This document shows positions 48,811 through 57,341 of a stretch of 64,000 nucleotides of DNA, in pieces. The stretch spans positions 39,955 to 103,954 of the forward strand of contig NZ_FOTE01000019.1 of assembly GCF_900114475.1 (NCBI RefSeq). Reading direction: 5' to 3'. The DNA comes from Paenibacillus sp. 1_12 (lineage in GTDB: Bacteria > Bacillota > Bacilli > Paenibacillales > NBRC-103111). Position 1 is the first letter of the stretch. Every line of letters begins with the position of its first letter. A program made the translations under genes and the position numbers. The notes under the pieces are model-generated. The model was not told the DNA's origin, did no database searches, and saw only the letters and a list, made by a program, of their open reading frames with translations.

Positions 48811-49917
48811 TTATTTGCCTATCATTTCAGTAAACTTTTTAACAACATCTGCTTTCATTTGAGAAGCCTTGTCCCGGTCATAATTGACAAGCTTTACATC
48901 TTCAATTTTGATCATGCCATCCGGTGGAGCTACGTCTTTTCTTACTGAGTAGCGGTTTGACATTTTCGTATTCATTTCCCCAACAGGTTTAGTTAACAGC
49001 CAGTCAACGAACTTCTTGGCATTATCTGTATTCTCTCCGCCCTTCACGATACCAACGCCACCGATTTCGAAAGCGGTTTGCTCAGGAACGATAACTTGAA
49101 TCGGAAAGCCTTTTTGAGCAGATTTAACAATATCATGAGCCCAGGACATAGCTGCTACGAATTCACCCGTGGCGGTAAGATTGATTCCATCGCCTGCGGC
49201 TGGTGTATAGTGATGCACATTGGCATTCAGTTTTTTCAAATAATCCCAACCTTTTTCTTCACCTAAACGGAATAACTGGTCCGCAACAAAGATGTAGCCT
49301 CCACCCGCTGTTGCTGGATTGGATGTAATGAATTGACCTTTGTAGTTAGGATCCAACAGATCATCCCAGGTTGTCGGCATTTTGATCCCTTTAGGTTCAA
49401 GCTCTTTTTTGAATCGATCCTTGTTGATAACAATTCCGAGTACACCCATGTACCATCCTTGCCAGAAACCCTTGGGATCATTGAATCGAGATTCGATATC
49501 CTTAGCATTAGGGGACGTGTATTTCTCAAGCAATCCTTGCTGAGCGAGAGGATCATAGAACTCCACCGAACCGCCTACAAAAATATCCGCCTTGGGGGTT
49601 GCCTTTTCCGCTTGTATGCGTGTGCTTGCTTCTCCAGCGCCGCTTAAACGCAGATATTCAATTTCAATACCCGTATCTTCTTTAAATTTCTTTTGAATTT
49701 GAACGATATCATCTTCATTTAATGCTGCATAAACAACCAATTTCTTAGACTCCACCGTTTTTTTCGCCGGTTCGCTGCTTGCAGATTTTGTCGGAGCAGA
49801 TGCTGGTGAAGCAGTCGGAGTGCTGTTTCCGGTTGCACACCCTGATAAAACGGTGACCATTGATAATATGACTGCCATGACTACACTTGCTGCTTGAAAT
49901 CTTTGCATCTTGTACAT
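48811..49917 (-). CDS. ABC transporter solute-binding lipoprotein (iron/AEP/organophosphate type)
   Basis: 368 aa from ATG 49917, with GGGAGG 7 nt upstream; the frame extends to 50031 but crosses the operator region. Lipobox VLSGC gives the lipidated Cys, followed by a Ser/Thr/Pro/Ala-rich linker. The folded part begins KKLVVYAALNEDDIVQIQKK and contains DTGIEIEYLRLSGAGEAST, which resembles periplasmic binding proteins for Fe(III) or 2-aminoethylphosphonate. The regulatory site context and downstream phosphatase genes favour a phosphorylated or anionic organic substrate (inference). Confidence 0.88.
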   Translation of the reverse strand: MYKMQRFQAASVVMAVILSMVTVLSGCATGNSTPTASPASAPTKSASSEPAKKTVESKKLVVYAALNEDDIVQIQKKFKEDTGIEIEYLRLSGAGEASTRIQAEKATPKADIFVGGSVEFYDPLAQQGLLEKYTSPNAKDIESRFNDPKGFWQGWYMGVLGIVINKDRFKKELEPKGIKMPTTWDDLLDPNYKGQFITSNPATAGGGYIFVADQLFRLGEEKGWDYLKKLNANVHHYTPAAGDGINLTATGEFVAAMSWAHDIVKSAQKGFPIQVIVPEQTAFEIGGVGIVKGGENTDNAKKFVDWLLTKPVGEMNTKMSNRYSVRKDVAPPDGMIKIEDVKLVNYDRDKASQMKADVVKKFTEMIGK

Positions 49918-49994
49918 GTTAATCCTCCCTGTTTCTTGGTTATCTATCAGCTTGTCCAGTCCGAAACCTGTATGATTATTAGCTTTACAGGGGA

Positions 49995-50004
49995 TGTCTA
50001 GACA
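49995..50004. promoter_or_regulatory. GntR/HutC-type operator
   Basis: TGTCTAGACA is a perfect palindrome matching the HutC-subfamily operator core GT-N-TA-N-AC, extended by GG and CC outside. It lies about 27 bp downstream of the -10 box and 78 bp before the binding-protein start. The adjacent upstream gene encodes a GntR/UTRA repressor, its likely partner. Confidence 0.7.
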
Positions 50005-50030
50005 ACCTGTTGAGTTCATTATCGCCGCCA

Positions 50031-50072
50031 ATTATAATCGCTGTATTAACTGCATGTTAAACATTTATTAAC
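50031..50072 (-). promoter_or_regulatory. Promoter with Pho-box-like repeats for the uptake operon
   Basis: A -10 box TATAAT (minus strand) lies at 50036-50031. Upstream, TTAAC occurs at 50046, 50057 (as TTAAAC) and 50068, exactly 11 bp apart. This matches PhoP TTAACA repeats, except that they are on the noncoding strand. Confidence 0.5.
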
Positions 50073-50075
50073 GAC

Positions 50076-50115
50076 AAAAAAACCGCTCCTCTTTGTTACC
50101 AAAGAAGAACGGTTT
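50076..50115 (-). terminator. Rho-independent terminator of the GntR gene
   Basis: On the minus strand AAACCGTTCTTCTTTG pairs with CAAAGAGGAGCGGTTT (mismatches at two positions) and is followed by seven Ts, so the repressor gene is a separate transcript. Confidence 0.8.
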
Positions 50116-50133
50116 ACGATACTGCCAAATAGA

Positions 50134-50847
50134 TTACCTTGTACGACGAACCCAAAATTTAAATACATCATTGCGGAAGTAATCATAGGAAAACAATATG
50201 GGCACCTGTGACTCTGTGTAATGCGTCTGTTTCAACAAAATGACGGTAGCTTCAGGCTTCACCAGCAGCCTACGGCTATTCATATCCGAAGGAGGCGGAA
50301 CGATGAGCTCCGTGTTCGCACTAACGATCCGAATCCCACATTCCGTCTCCAGGAACTGCATCAACGAGCCTTGAAGCGATTTATTGTGAAACAATTGTCC
50401 GACCCTTGCATTTGGCATGATGTTGATGTTAAAAGATACAGGCTCCCCATCGGCCATACGGATACGTTCAATGATCGTTACAGGTTCCTCCGGATTAATT
50501 TCCAGAAATTTCGCCCATTCCTCCTGACATGGTTCGATTCTGATTGATTCATGACGCTCTCCTTCTTGCAAGGACGAAGAATTAATCATTTCTGAAGTCG
50601 AACTTAAATGGTCGATACTACTCGGAATTGAAGCCAGCGGGCGCACGACATAGCGGCCAAATCCACTGCGAACCTTGAGCTTGCCCTCCTGCTCCAGCTG
50701 CTTGACAGCGGAACGGAAGGTCTCCCTGCTAACTTTGAATTTGCGTGCCATATCCGGCTCCGATGGAAGCTTATCACCAACCGCCAATTCACCAGTACGC
50801 ATTTGACGTTCCAATTCTTCTTTGATTCTAAGGTAATTATGTTTCAT
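50134..50847 (-). CDS. GntR-family (HutC/PhnF subfamily) transcriptional regulator
   Basis: 237 aa, ATG 50847. The N-terminal winged helix contains GDKLPSEPDMARKFKVSRE and TFRSAVKQLEQEGKL. The C-terminal UTRA effector-binding domain (about 90-235) contains EEPVTIIERIRMADGEPVSF. It is the local repressor candidate for the ABC/MBL/IMPase operon: a perfect HutC-type operator is present in that operon's leader. The effector is probably the imported solute or its product. Confidence 0.9.
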   Translation of the reverse strand: MKHNYLRIKEELERQMRTGELAVGDKLPSEPDMARKFKVSRETFRSAVKQLEQEGKLKVRSGFGRYVVRPLASIPSSIDHLSSTSEMINSSSLQEGERHESIRIEPCQEEWAKFLEINPEEPVTIIERIRMADGEPVSFNINIMPNARVGQLFHNKSLQGSLMQFLETECGIRIVSANTELIVPPPSDMNSRRLLVKPEATVILLKQTHYTESQVPILFSYDYFRNDVFKFWVRRTR

Positions 50848-50921
50848 CTAATTACGTCCGTTTCTACCCTAAATTTACTAGTATCGTATCAAATAATAGA
50901 TAAAAAAGAAAGATCACTCTA

Positions 50922-52274
50922 TCAGAGCAGCTGCCATGTGGAGCCGCCATCTTTCGTTTGCAGTAATCTGGAGCCTGTCGCCTCTTCGTTTCTAAGCAGC
51001 AGCCAACCGGTCCCTTTCTCGGTGAATTCCATTCTGATTGCATAAGGGAATGTTTTGAACGCACCCGCCAATACCGGATCTTCGGCAATCCTCTTCCAGG
51101 TTGTCCCTCCGTCCATGGTATGGCTGAAGCCCCCATCTTTTAGGTACCAGCCCTCTTTATCATTAATAAAAGTAATATCGTAGCTCTTACTTACTAGATC
51201 AACAGGCACAGTATTTAACGGCGTAAACGTCCAGGTTTGCCCGCCATCCGTTGTGAAAAAGCCATCGAAATATTGGGTGTCTTTCCCTCTCACCGTTATC
51301 GGAAACCAGCCCTTCATCCGATCTGCTCCCCAAAACTGCGGGGCTGCGCTAATTGCATAATTGATATCATTCGTTTCACCTGGAATTTCCTGTAAAGCCA
51401 CTAAACTCCACGAATGACCGCCATCGCGTGTTCCATACAACTGCAGCTTACCATCTATCGTTTCTAAAGGTACAAAACCATTCAAGGCATCTCTAAAGCT
51501 CATCCCTCGCGAATATCCACTTTGCGGAATCGCTTGTGGAGTTGGATTATCTGTGGGTAAATAACCGGTGTTCTCCATAATCTGCTTCCAGCTCGCGCCT
51601 CCATCTTCCGTTACATACAGAGATTTCTCGGATTTGCCCATGGCCGCGTCCGACGAACTCAGCAGCCACCCATGATTGGGATTTATAAAGTAAAGGCCTA
51701 TCGCTCTTACCGTATTGGGCAAATCTGCCGTCTGCCAACTCTTCCCCCCATCCTTCGTGCGGAGCATTTGGGACTTGCCATCATTTTGCCCAGGCTGGAA
51801 TACCCACATATGATCACGGTCCAGCACATAAATGCCTGAATTGTCTCTAGGTGAAGCCTCAAATGAATGTCCGTCCGCAGGTGGAGACACAGCCGTCCAT
51901 TTCACTCCAGCATCCTCTGTGCGATACATTTTTAATTCCTTAGCCGTAACTCCCCATGCATAACCAAGCTGGTCTCCGAGCAGGCTCACATCTGTAAGCA
52001 TCGTTTGAATTTGCTGCTCAGCTGGTTTCTCTGAGCCCGTGGATGAAGGTAAAGAACCCGTGCTGGTGTTATTACTTGACGGACTCGAAGCGTTGGACAG
52101 TTCCGATTGATTAACGCTGCCAGTCCCACTTGTCTGACCTCCACTCGTTACAGATGGAGCAGTTACTGAGGCAGCGCCACCGCTTGAATTCGAGTTGGAG
52201 CCGCAGCCTGCGGTCATCGCTAGCGTCAATAGCATAATAGGGATTGTATATTTGCAAGTACTCTTCCGTTTCAT
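50922..52274 (-). CDS. Lipoprotein with seven Asp-box (YCF48/BNR) beta-propeller repeats
   Basis: 450 aa from ATG 52274, with AAAGGA 9 nt upstream. Lipobox MTAGC, then a low-complexity Ser/Thr/Gly linker. The body repeats a T-x-DGG-x-[ST]-W type motif seven times (TEDAGVKW, TKDGGKSWQ, TEDGGASWK, TRDGGHSWS, TTDGGQTWT, TMDGGTTWK, TKDGGSTWQ), consistent with a seven-bladed propeller. The family includes photosystem assembly factor YCF48, but here it is surface-anchored with no known partner. The last repeat ends at the C-terminus. No enzyme motif is visible. Confidence 0.88.
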   Translation of the reverse strand: MKRKSTCKYTIPIMLLTLAMTAGCGSNSNSSGGAASVTAPSVTSGGQTSGTGSVNQSELSNASSPSSNNTSTGSLPSSTGSEKPAEQQIQTMLTDVSLLGDQLGYAWGVTAKELKMYRTEDAGVKWTAVSPPADGHSFEASPRDNSGIYVLDRDHMWVFQPGQNDGKSQMLRTKDGGKSWQTADLPNTVRAIGLYFINPNHGWLLSSSDAAMGKSEKSLYVTEDGGASWKQIMENTGYLPTDNPTPQAIPQSGYSRGMSFRDALNGFVPLETIDGKLQLYGTRDGGHSWSLVALQEIPGETNDINYAISAAPQFWGADRMKGWFPITVRGKDTQYFDGFFTTDGGQTWTFTPLNTVPVDLVSKSYDITFINDKEGWYLKDGGFSHTMDGGTTWKRIAEDPVLAGAFKTFPYAIRMEFTEKGTGWLLLRNEEATGSRLLQTKDGGSTWQLL

Positions 52275-52439
52275 CAATGTCAATCCTTTCAGATAAATAA
52301 GTAAGTTTCCAGAAGCAATATGTACAGCCTCCTTCAACTATCATTACCCTTTTTGAGAGAAATTGATTCTTATTTTGAATTTCTACCTTTCTGATGTTAC
52401 TTCATCTACGAATTCCTCCAGCTGTTCAAGCTTCACAGC

Positions 52440-53003
52440 TTATAAGCCTTCTTCTACCAGAGCTTTTCCTAGCATGGTAAGCTTGCTCATAGTTTGCCAG
52501 TTACGAGTGGTCGCTGCCACCCCCAGTTTTTTTTCCAAAAAATTGTTTGTAAATATTGATTTGCGAACGCTTTGCCGACATAAGATGTATACCTCAAGCT
52601 TTGAACTGGAAAGCTGGAACTCATCGATTTCACTCGTACAGAGCAGCAGCTTCGCTATCTTATCCTCAGACGGTTTCTCAGACAGTAGAGCAATATATAC
52701 CTTCTCTATCTGAGACGATGGATTGGCCACGAATGGACAATGCTTAGCAATGTGCTCCAGTTGTTCAATCGTTCTGATAACAACCGTGACGACAAAGCCA
52801 AATACCTCCTCGATCCGCTGCTCAATTTTCAATCTCAAAGCTGCTTCAGACTCTTCCGATTCGAAAAGAACATTGCCGCTTTGGATATATGTCTGAACTT
52901 TGCCAAAGCCCATTTGCTCAAACATCTGCTTTAAATCAACCATTTTGATCAGCTTTTGTCCGCTCACATTGATGCCGCGGAGCAGCGCGATGTATAGATT
53001 CAC
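52440..53003 (-). CDS. DUF1697 family protein
   Basis: 187 aa from GTG 53003, with TTGAGG 8 nt upstream; the longer frame to 53294 has no better start and exceeds the family length. It opens MNLYIALLRGINVSGQK and contains KMVDLKQMFEQMGF and YIQSGNVLFES, the DUF1697 signature. The C-terminal part includes RNWQTMSKLTML. Function is unknown. It is transcribed away from msrAB. Confidence 0.88.
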   Translation of the reverse strand: MNLYIALLRGINVSGQKLIKMVDLKQMFEQMGFGKVQTYIQSGNVLFESEESEAALRLKIEQRIEEVFGFVVTVVIRTIEQLEHIAKHCPFVANPSSQIEKVYIALLSEKPSEDKIAKLLLCTSEIDEFQLSSSKLEVYILCRQSVRKSIFTNNFLEKKLGVAATTRNWQTMSKLTMLGKALVEEGL

Positions 53004-53220
53004 GCAGAAAACCTCAATTCGTTTTATTTCCATTATATCACAAGCTTTAAATGTCCCTACTTTCGTCCTCTCTCTGGACTGAATACATAAAAAAGTTGAA
53101 TTTGTGGGCTGAGCATCCGAAAAAATATCGAAAGTAATCCTTAGACGCAGACAATACGTAAGACTATTGTAAGGAATTGGCTTTATAATAGTGGTAGATG
53201 GTCCGGAGGTGATCGATACG

Positions 53221-54357
53221 ATGAATATGAGAAAATGGATTCTTTTGGCGACCCCACTTGTGCTTTTGATTGTCACTGTATATGCTCCAAGCATTTGGCT
53301 TCGAAAAAATGAGGCTGGTTCGGCTCCAGCCTATGCGGCAGCAGCAACGTCTCGTTCTTCCAACGTGTTAGGAGACATTGCCCTTTTTGCCGGAGGTTGC
53401 TTTTGGAGTATGGAATCATCATTCGAAAAAATTCCTGGTGTGCTGAGCGTTGTTTCCGGGTACACAGGCGGGCACCTCGATAAACCTTCCTATGAAGATG
53501 TCATCACCGAAACGACAGGCCACCTGGAATCCGTAGAAATCCGCTATGATCCGAGTATTATCAACTATGAAGAAATGCTGCAGGTGTATTGGCGGCAGAT
53601 TGATCCGACAGATAACGGGGGACAATTCTTCGATCGCGGCGAGTCATACACAACAGCGATTTTTGCTCTTAATGAGGAGCAGCGTCAGCTAGCCGAAGCT
53701 TCCAAGAAAGCACTATCCGAATCTGGGCGATTTAATAAGCCGATTGTGACACAAATCAAAAACGCTTCTGCCTTTTATAAAGCCGAGGAATATCATCAAG
53801 ACTACTATCTGAAAAATCCCGACCACTATAACAGCTACCGCAAAGCCTCGGGGCGGGACGCATACTTCAGTAAAATATGGGGAGCTGATCTTCAGGTGAA
53901 GCTGACACCAAAAGCAGAGCCATACAAAAATGTCAACAAGGCCGAAAAATTGAAAACTTTGACCGCGCTTCAAGTCGATGTCACACAGCACGAAGGTACC
54001 GAGACACCGTTCCGAAACGAATATTGGGATAATAAACAAGACGGCATCTATGTCGACATCGTCTCTGGTGAACCCCTATTCAGCTCCAAGGATAAATATG
54101 ATTCAGGCACCGGTTGGCCGAGTTTTTTTCAACCGCTTGAACCGGGTAATATTGTGACTAAAGAGGATATCAGCCTGGGGGACATTCGTGTAGAGGTTCG
54201 TAGTAAATACGCTAATTCCCATCTGGGTCATCTGTTTGAAGACGGACCCAAGCCTACAGGTCTGCGTTATTGCATGAATTCTGCATCCATGGAATTTATT
54301 CCAACAGCACAACTTGATAAACGCGGCTATGGTAAATATGCCAAGCTGTTCAACTAA
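53221..54357 (+). CDS. msrAB: Membrane-anchored bifunctional methionine sulfoxide reductase
   Basis: 378 aa from ATG 53221, with GGAGGTGA 8 nt upstream. A TM helix (about 7-26) anchors it, with both enzyme domains outside. MsrA (about 52-215) has the catalytic Cys60 in GGCFWSMES and the [13 protein letters not shown] region; it reduces the S-epimer. MsrB (about 235-375) contains [24 protein letters not shown] and the catalytic Cys in [11 protein letters not shown]; it reduces the R-epimer. The usual MsrB zinc cysteines are absent (SGEPLF in place of CGxPLF). It repairs oxidised surface proteins. A strong terminator follows. Confidence 0.94.
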   Translation: MNMRKWILLATPLVLLIVTVYAPSIWLRKNEAGSAPAYAAAATSRSSNVLGDIALFAGGCFWSMESSFEKIPGVLSVVSGYTGGHLDKPSYEDVITETTGHLESVEIRYDPSIINYEEMLQVYWRQIDPTDNGGQFFDRGESYTTAIFALNEEQRQLAEASKKALSESGRFNKPIVTQIKNASAFYKAEEYHQDYYLKNPDHYNSYRKASGRDAYFSKIWGADLQVKLTPKAEPYKNVNKAEKLKTLTALQVDVTQHEGTETPFRNEYWDNKQDGIYVDIVSGEPLFSSKDKYDSGTGWPSFFQPLEPGNIVTKEDISLGDIRVEVRSKYANSHLGHLFEDGPKPTGLRYCMNSASMEFIPTAQLDKRGYGKYAKLFN

Positions 54358-54367
54358 CTAATCACAC

Positions 54368-54426
54368 ACTGCGCGGCCAGGTTTTCCGTTCATTTCGGCG
54401 GATTAATACGGCCGCGTAGTTATTTT
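54368..54426 (+). terminator. Terminator after msrAB
   Basis: ACTGCGCGGCC and GGCCGCGTAGT form an 11-bp stem (one mismatch), followed by TATTTTT. It ends at the stop of the convergent AraC gene. Confidence 0.8.
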
Positions 54427-55277
54427 TAAATAAAGCTATCGCGGTACTGTTTGGGAGTCAGTCCAATATTTCTTTTAAAGATACGACAGAAGTAAGAAAA
54501 ATTAGGCATTCCCACTTGTAATCCAATCTGCTCAATGGCTATCGATTCAGTTTTTAACAACCAGCAAGCCTGTCTGATTCTACGAGCGATTACATAGTCT
54601 GTAATGCTGCTTCCGGTCTCGTTACGAAACAAGTGAGAAACATGATATCTGGAAAGATGAAGCTCATCGGCTAATTGACTAAGCTCAAAAGGCTCTGTAT
54701 AGTGTTCTTCCACCCACTGCATAATTTTTTCTGCATTACGTTCCGTACGAGGAGCGCCCAGAAGCTGCACATCCTCAAGCAACGATTTCAAATAATCCAA
54801 AATATGGATGATTAATATTGAAGCAGCTTCAAGCTGCTCGTTTCCATGCCGACCCGACATTTTAGAAACGTAGCGTTCAAATATATCTGACATATAAGCG
54901 GCTCCGCTGTCCATCGGAAATACTTGATTCGAGAGCTCATCCTTCCATATATGTTCAAAGAAACGATAGAGGGTCGGAAAGCTTTTAAAATAAGGGGCAA
55001 AGGTAGAAGGCTCAAAGGTCACTACCGTGCGTTCATACGGAATCTGATCGCTTACTTCAAAATTCAAGCGGTGAAGCTGGAACGGTTGGATACATACAAT
55101 ACAGCCAGAATTTAAATCGTACATTTTACGGTTCATAAAGATATGCCCTTTACCCTGATGAATGAATAAAATTTCGATGCCTCTGTGATAGTGGTAAAAG
55201 CCCGGATAATTCGATACCGAGATATCTCTGTATTTAAACTGTATTTCATTATTTTTTAAAATATCGTCTGATAACAT
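54426..55277 (-). CDS. AraC-family transcriptional regulator (cupin sensor)
   Basis: 283 aa from ATG 55277, preceded by GGGGTGA. The N-terminal cupin sensor (about 10-100) has FYHYHRGIEILFIHQGKGHI. The C-terminal double HTH (about 185-283) contains PFELSQLADELHLSRYHVSHLF and ends NIGLTPKQYRDS. No sugar-use gene is adjacent, so its target is not clear. It is divergent from the small hypothetical gene at 55464. Confidence 0.9.
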   Translation of the reverse strand: MLSDDILKNNEIQFKYRDISVSNYPGFYHYHRGIEILFIHQGKGHIFMNRKMYDLNSGCIVCIQPFQLHRLNFEVSDQIPYERTVVTFEPSTFAPYFKSFPTLYRFFEHIWKDELSNQVFPMDSGAAYMSDIFERYVSKMSGRHGNEQLEAASILIIHILDYLKSLLEDVQLLGAPRTERNAEKIMQWVEEHYTEPFELSQLADELHLSRYHVSHLFRNETGSSITDYVIARRIRQACWLLKTESIAIEQIGLQVGMPNFSYFCRIFKRNIGLTPKQYRDSFI

Positions 55278-55463
55278 CAAGGATCACCCCAGGATATAAG
55301 GAACTGATATTATTATAACATAACAACACAGTGTTATTTTTCAACAACTAACTATAACTTTTATTCATTAAAGTTTGATATGATACTTGTATAGCTAGCT
55401 GGTTTGCACAATGTTGTTATTCAACAAAAACATGATCCTAATCTCACCTGGGGAGGGAATGCA

Positions 55464-55790
55464 ATGATTTTATCTGACTTTTTTGAGGATGACGAGGTTC
55501 TGAACGGGGTTAAGGATTTGTTGAAAGAAACTTACAAAATAACCGATCACGAAGCTGACTCTATCATTGTTAAAAGCCGTGATAAAGCTGATGGATTTTT
55601 AGACGACTATTCCCCTTATGTGAATATCATTAATGATCTTCGGAACTGTCTGGAAGCAACGCTCGAAGCACATTTTCAACAAGTCGATCAAGAAAAAGAG
55701 CTGCAAGCGAGAATGAAAAACGATGCAGCTGTATGGCTTACTTTTGAATGTATAAGACGCTTTTGTAAAAAATCACTTTTAACCATTTGA
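55464..55790 (+). CDS. Small hypothetical protein
   Basis: 108 aa from ATG 55464, which has GGGGAGGG 7 nt upstream (a frame opening at 55404 has no site). Acidic, soluble, all-helical in appearance; opens MILSDFFEDDEVLNGVKDLL and ends RRFCKKSLLTI. I do not recognise it. It has a good ribosome binding site and typical codon use, so it is probably a real gene. Confidence 0.65.
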   Translation: MILSDFFEDDEVLNGVKDLLKETYKITDHEADSIIVKSRDKADGFLDDYSPYVNIINDLRNCLEATLEAHFQQVDQEKELQARMKNDAAVWLTFECIRRFCKKSLLTI

Positions 55791-55923
55791 TTGAAAGTCC
55801 TTAACTATATTGATAGGGGTTGAATACATTCTATCCGGTTTCCAAATGGATCTCTTCTCTTCTTGTCCCTTTGGGATTGTAATTTGAGCATGATGAAAGC
55901 CAATGATCATCAATGATCACCCC

Positions 55924-56460
55924 CTATTGATTTATAACATATTCATATACTCCGCATAAATTGACATCCTCCGAACTTAATTCCATTAAAGTTGCAATTA
56001 CCATTCCATGACAAACCACCATAACTTTTGAATGATTTACATATTTCTTTAATACGTTACTTGTCCTATTCAGCAAGCTTTCTCTCGTTTCCCATAGCCG
56101 AGTTTCTCCTGGAGGATGACAGCCATTGTGTTTCATGTAATCGCTCCATAACTCACCTATTTCCTTGACCGTGGCAGATTGCCAATTATCTGGGGTCCAC
56201 TCATGCAAATCAAATTCTACTTGCAACGGCTTTCCCAGGTATCTATTCATAATGGCAGCAGTTTGCAAGGATCTTGTATAGGGTGATGAAAGGATCAATT
56301 CACAGTCTTTTAAATAAAGGTTATTATTAACCGCTTGCTCTGCTTGCTCAACTCCATTCACTGTCAAAGGAACATAGTCTCTCATGGCACCTTTTAAATT
56401 CCGTTCGTCCTTAAACTTCCAATCGGGTTCCCCATGTCTTACCAAGTAAAAAATCGTCAT
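55924..56460 (-). CDS. Histidine phosphatase superfamily protein
   Basis: 178 aa, ATG 56460 behind GGGAGGG. The catalytic phospho-His motif is YLVRHGEPDWKF near the N-terminus. A second His lies in VVCHGMVIATLM, with the paired Arg in SSPYTRSLQTA and Glu in LHEWTPDN. The family includes phosphoglycerate mutases and small-molecule phosphatases. The short length and no other context point to a phosphatase. It lies 12 bp after a NUDIX gene and is probably cotranscribed with it. Confidence 0.9.
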   Translation of the reverse strand: MTIFYLVRHGEPDWKFKDERNLKGAMRDYVPLTVNGVEQAEQAVNNNLYLKDCELILSSPYTRSLQTAAIMNRYLGKPLQVEFDLHEWTPDNWQSATVKEIGELWSDYMKHNGCHPPGETRLWETRESLLNRTSNVLKKYVNHSKVMVVCHGMVIATLMELSSEDVNLCGVYEYVINQ

Positions 56461-56472
56461 TGATTACCCTCC

Positions 56473-56964
56473 CTACCAGTTTCCTTCTTTCTGCTTTAAA
56501 TAATAAATGATTCCTGCGCGATCCACATTTGCAAATTGTAATGGGCTGTTATTGATCAAGTCGCTTAACTCATGAATGTTAATCCATCTTATATCTGTCG
56601 TTTCATCTCCGTTCTTTAATAATTCTCCTTCCGCTTTACATCTAAAATAATACCCTACTGAATCAATGGGGCCCTTTATGGTTTGATAGGCGCCAAAAGG
56701 TTTTATACATTCGACTTCAAATTCGGGATTGATACCAACCGTATCTATTCTTGTCTCTTCTCCTTCAATTTCAGTTATTTCTAGTCCGGTTTCCTCCTTA
56801 ACCTCTCTTCTCAAAGCTTGGGTTAATGATTCATAGGGCTCTATTCTTCCTCCGGGCAATTCAATCTTTAATGGTTCGTTGGGTTTACTTCTTGTTTGGA
56901 TTACAATTTGTTTTTCATTATTATAATTTCTTTCAATTATCGCTCTTGAATTTACAAAAAACAT
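56473..56964 (-). CDS. NUDIX hydrolase
   Basis: 163 aa, ATG 56964 behind AGAGAGGA. The NUDIX box is GGRIEPYESLTQALRREV-KEETGLE (residues about 39-61), with the E-x2-E-x core REVKEETG. It cleaves nucleoside diphosphates linked to another group. Its partner, 12 bp downstream, is a histidine phosphatase, a combination suitable for nucleotide clean-up. Confidence 0.92.
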   Translation of the reverse strand: MFFVNSRAIIERNYNNEKQIVIQTRSKPNEPLKIELPGGRIEPYESLTQALRREVKEETGLEITEIEGEETRIDTVGINPEFEVECIKPFGAYQTIKGPIDSVGYYFRCKAEGELLKNGDETTDIRWINIHELSDLINNSPLQFANVDRAGIIYYLKQKEGNW

Positions 56965-57151
56965 ATAATCAGTCCTCTCTAAGAAATACCCAACTCACTT
57001 GAGCCATACACGCCTATTTATTTCTGATAGATCGCCGTAAAGTTAAGCGGTTGGTCCAGAACTTGTCATTGAACGACACCGTTATTCGAGCAACTTTTCA
57101 ACTTCTATCTGTTAATCTATTAGAAAAGATTACTCAAAGGATGGGATTTTG

Positions 57152-57247
57152 ATGTTATATTACTTTCAAATGTTTTTGTCCATGTTGGTATTAGGATGTG
57201 TGGCTCTTGTAACTATACTGACTCTCCAAGCTCTTCTTAATAAGTGA
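57152..57247 (+). CDS. Putative 31-residue membrane peptide
   Basis: ATG 57152 with AAAGGATGG 7-15 nt upstream, stop at 57245-57247. The product is almost entirely hydrophobic (MLYYFQMFLSMLVLGCVALV, then TILTLQALLNK) with a charged tail, similar in shape to type-I toxin or holin-like peptides of Firmicutes. A weak inverted repeat (ATGCT/AGCAT) follows the stop. No antisense RNA can be shown. It is the only candidate gene in the 377-bp gap 56965-57341. Confidence 0.4.
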   Translation: MLYYFQMFLSMLVLGCVALVTILTLQALLNK

Positions 57248-57341
57248 TCGTAGAGCACTCATGCTTTATACCGTATTGCTATCAGAGCATACATTCACTA
57301 ATTCGGTTAATCTACCATAAATATGTTTCGCGCCTCAATTT

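Noticed and set aside
52440..53294. Long form of the DUF1697 protein (284 codons)
   Set aside because: The extra N-terminal part has no family similarity; GTG 53003 has a ribosome binding site and gives the family length.
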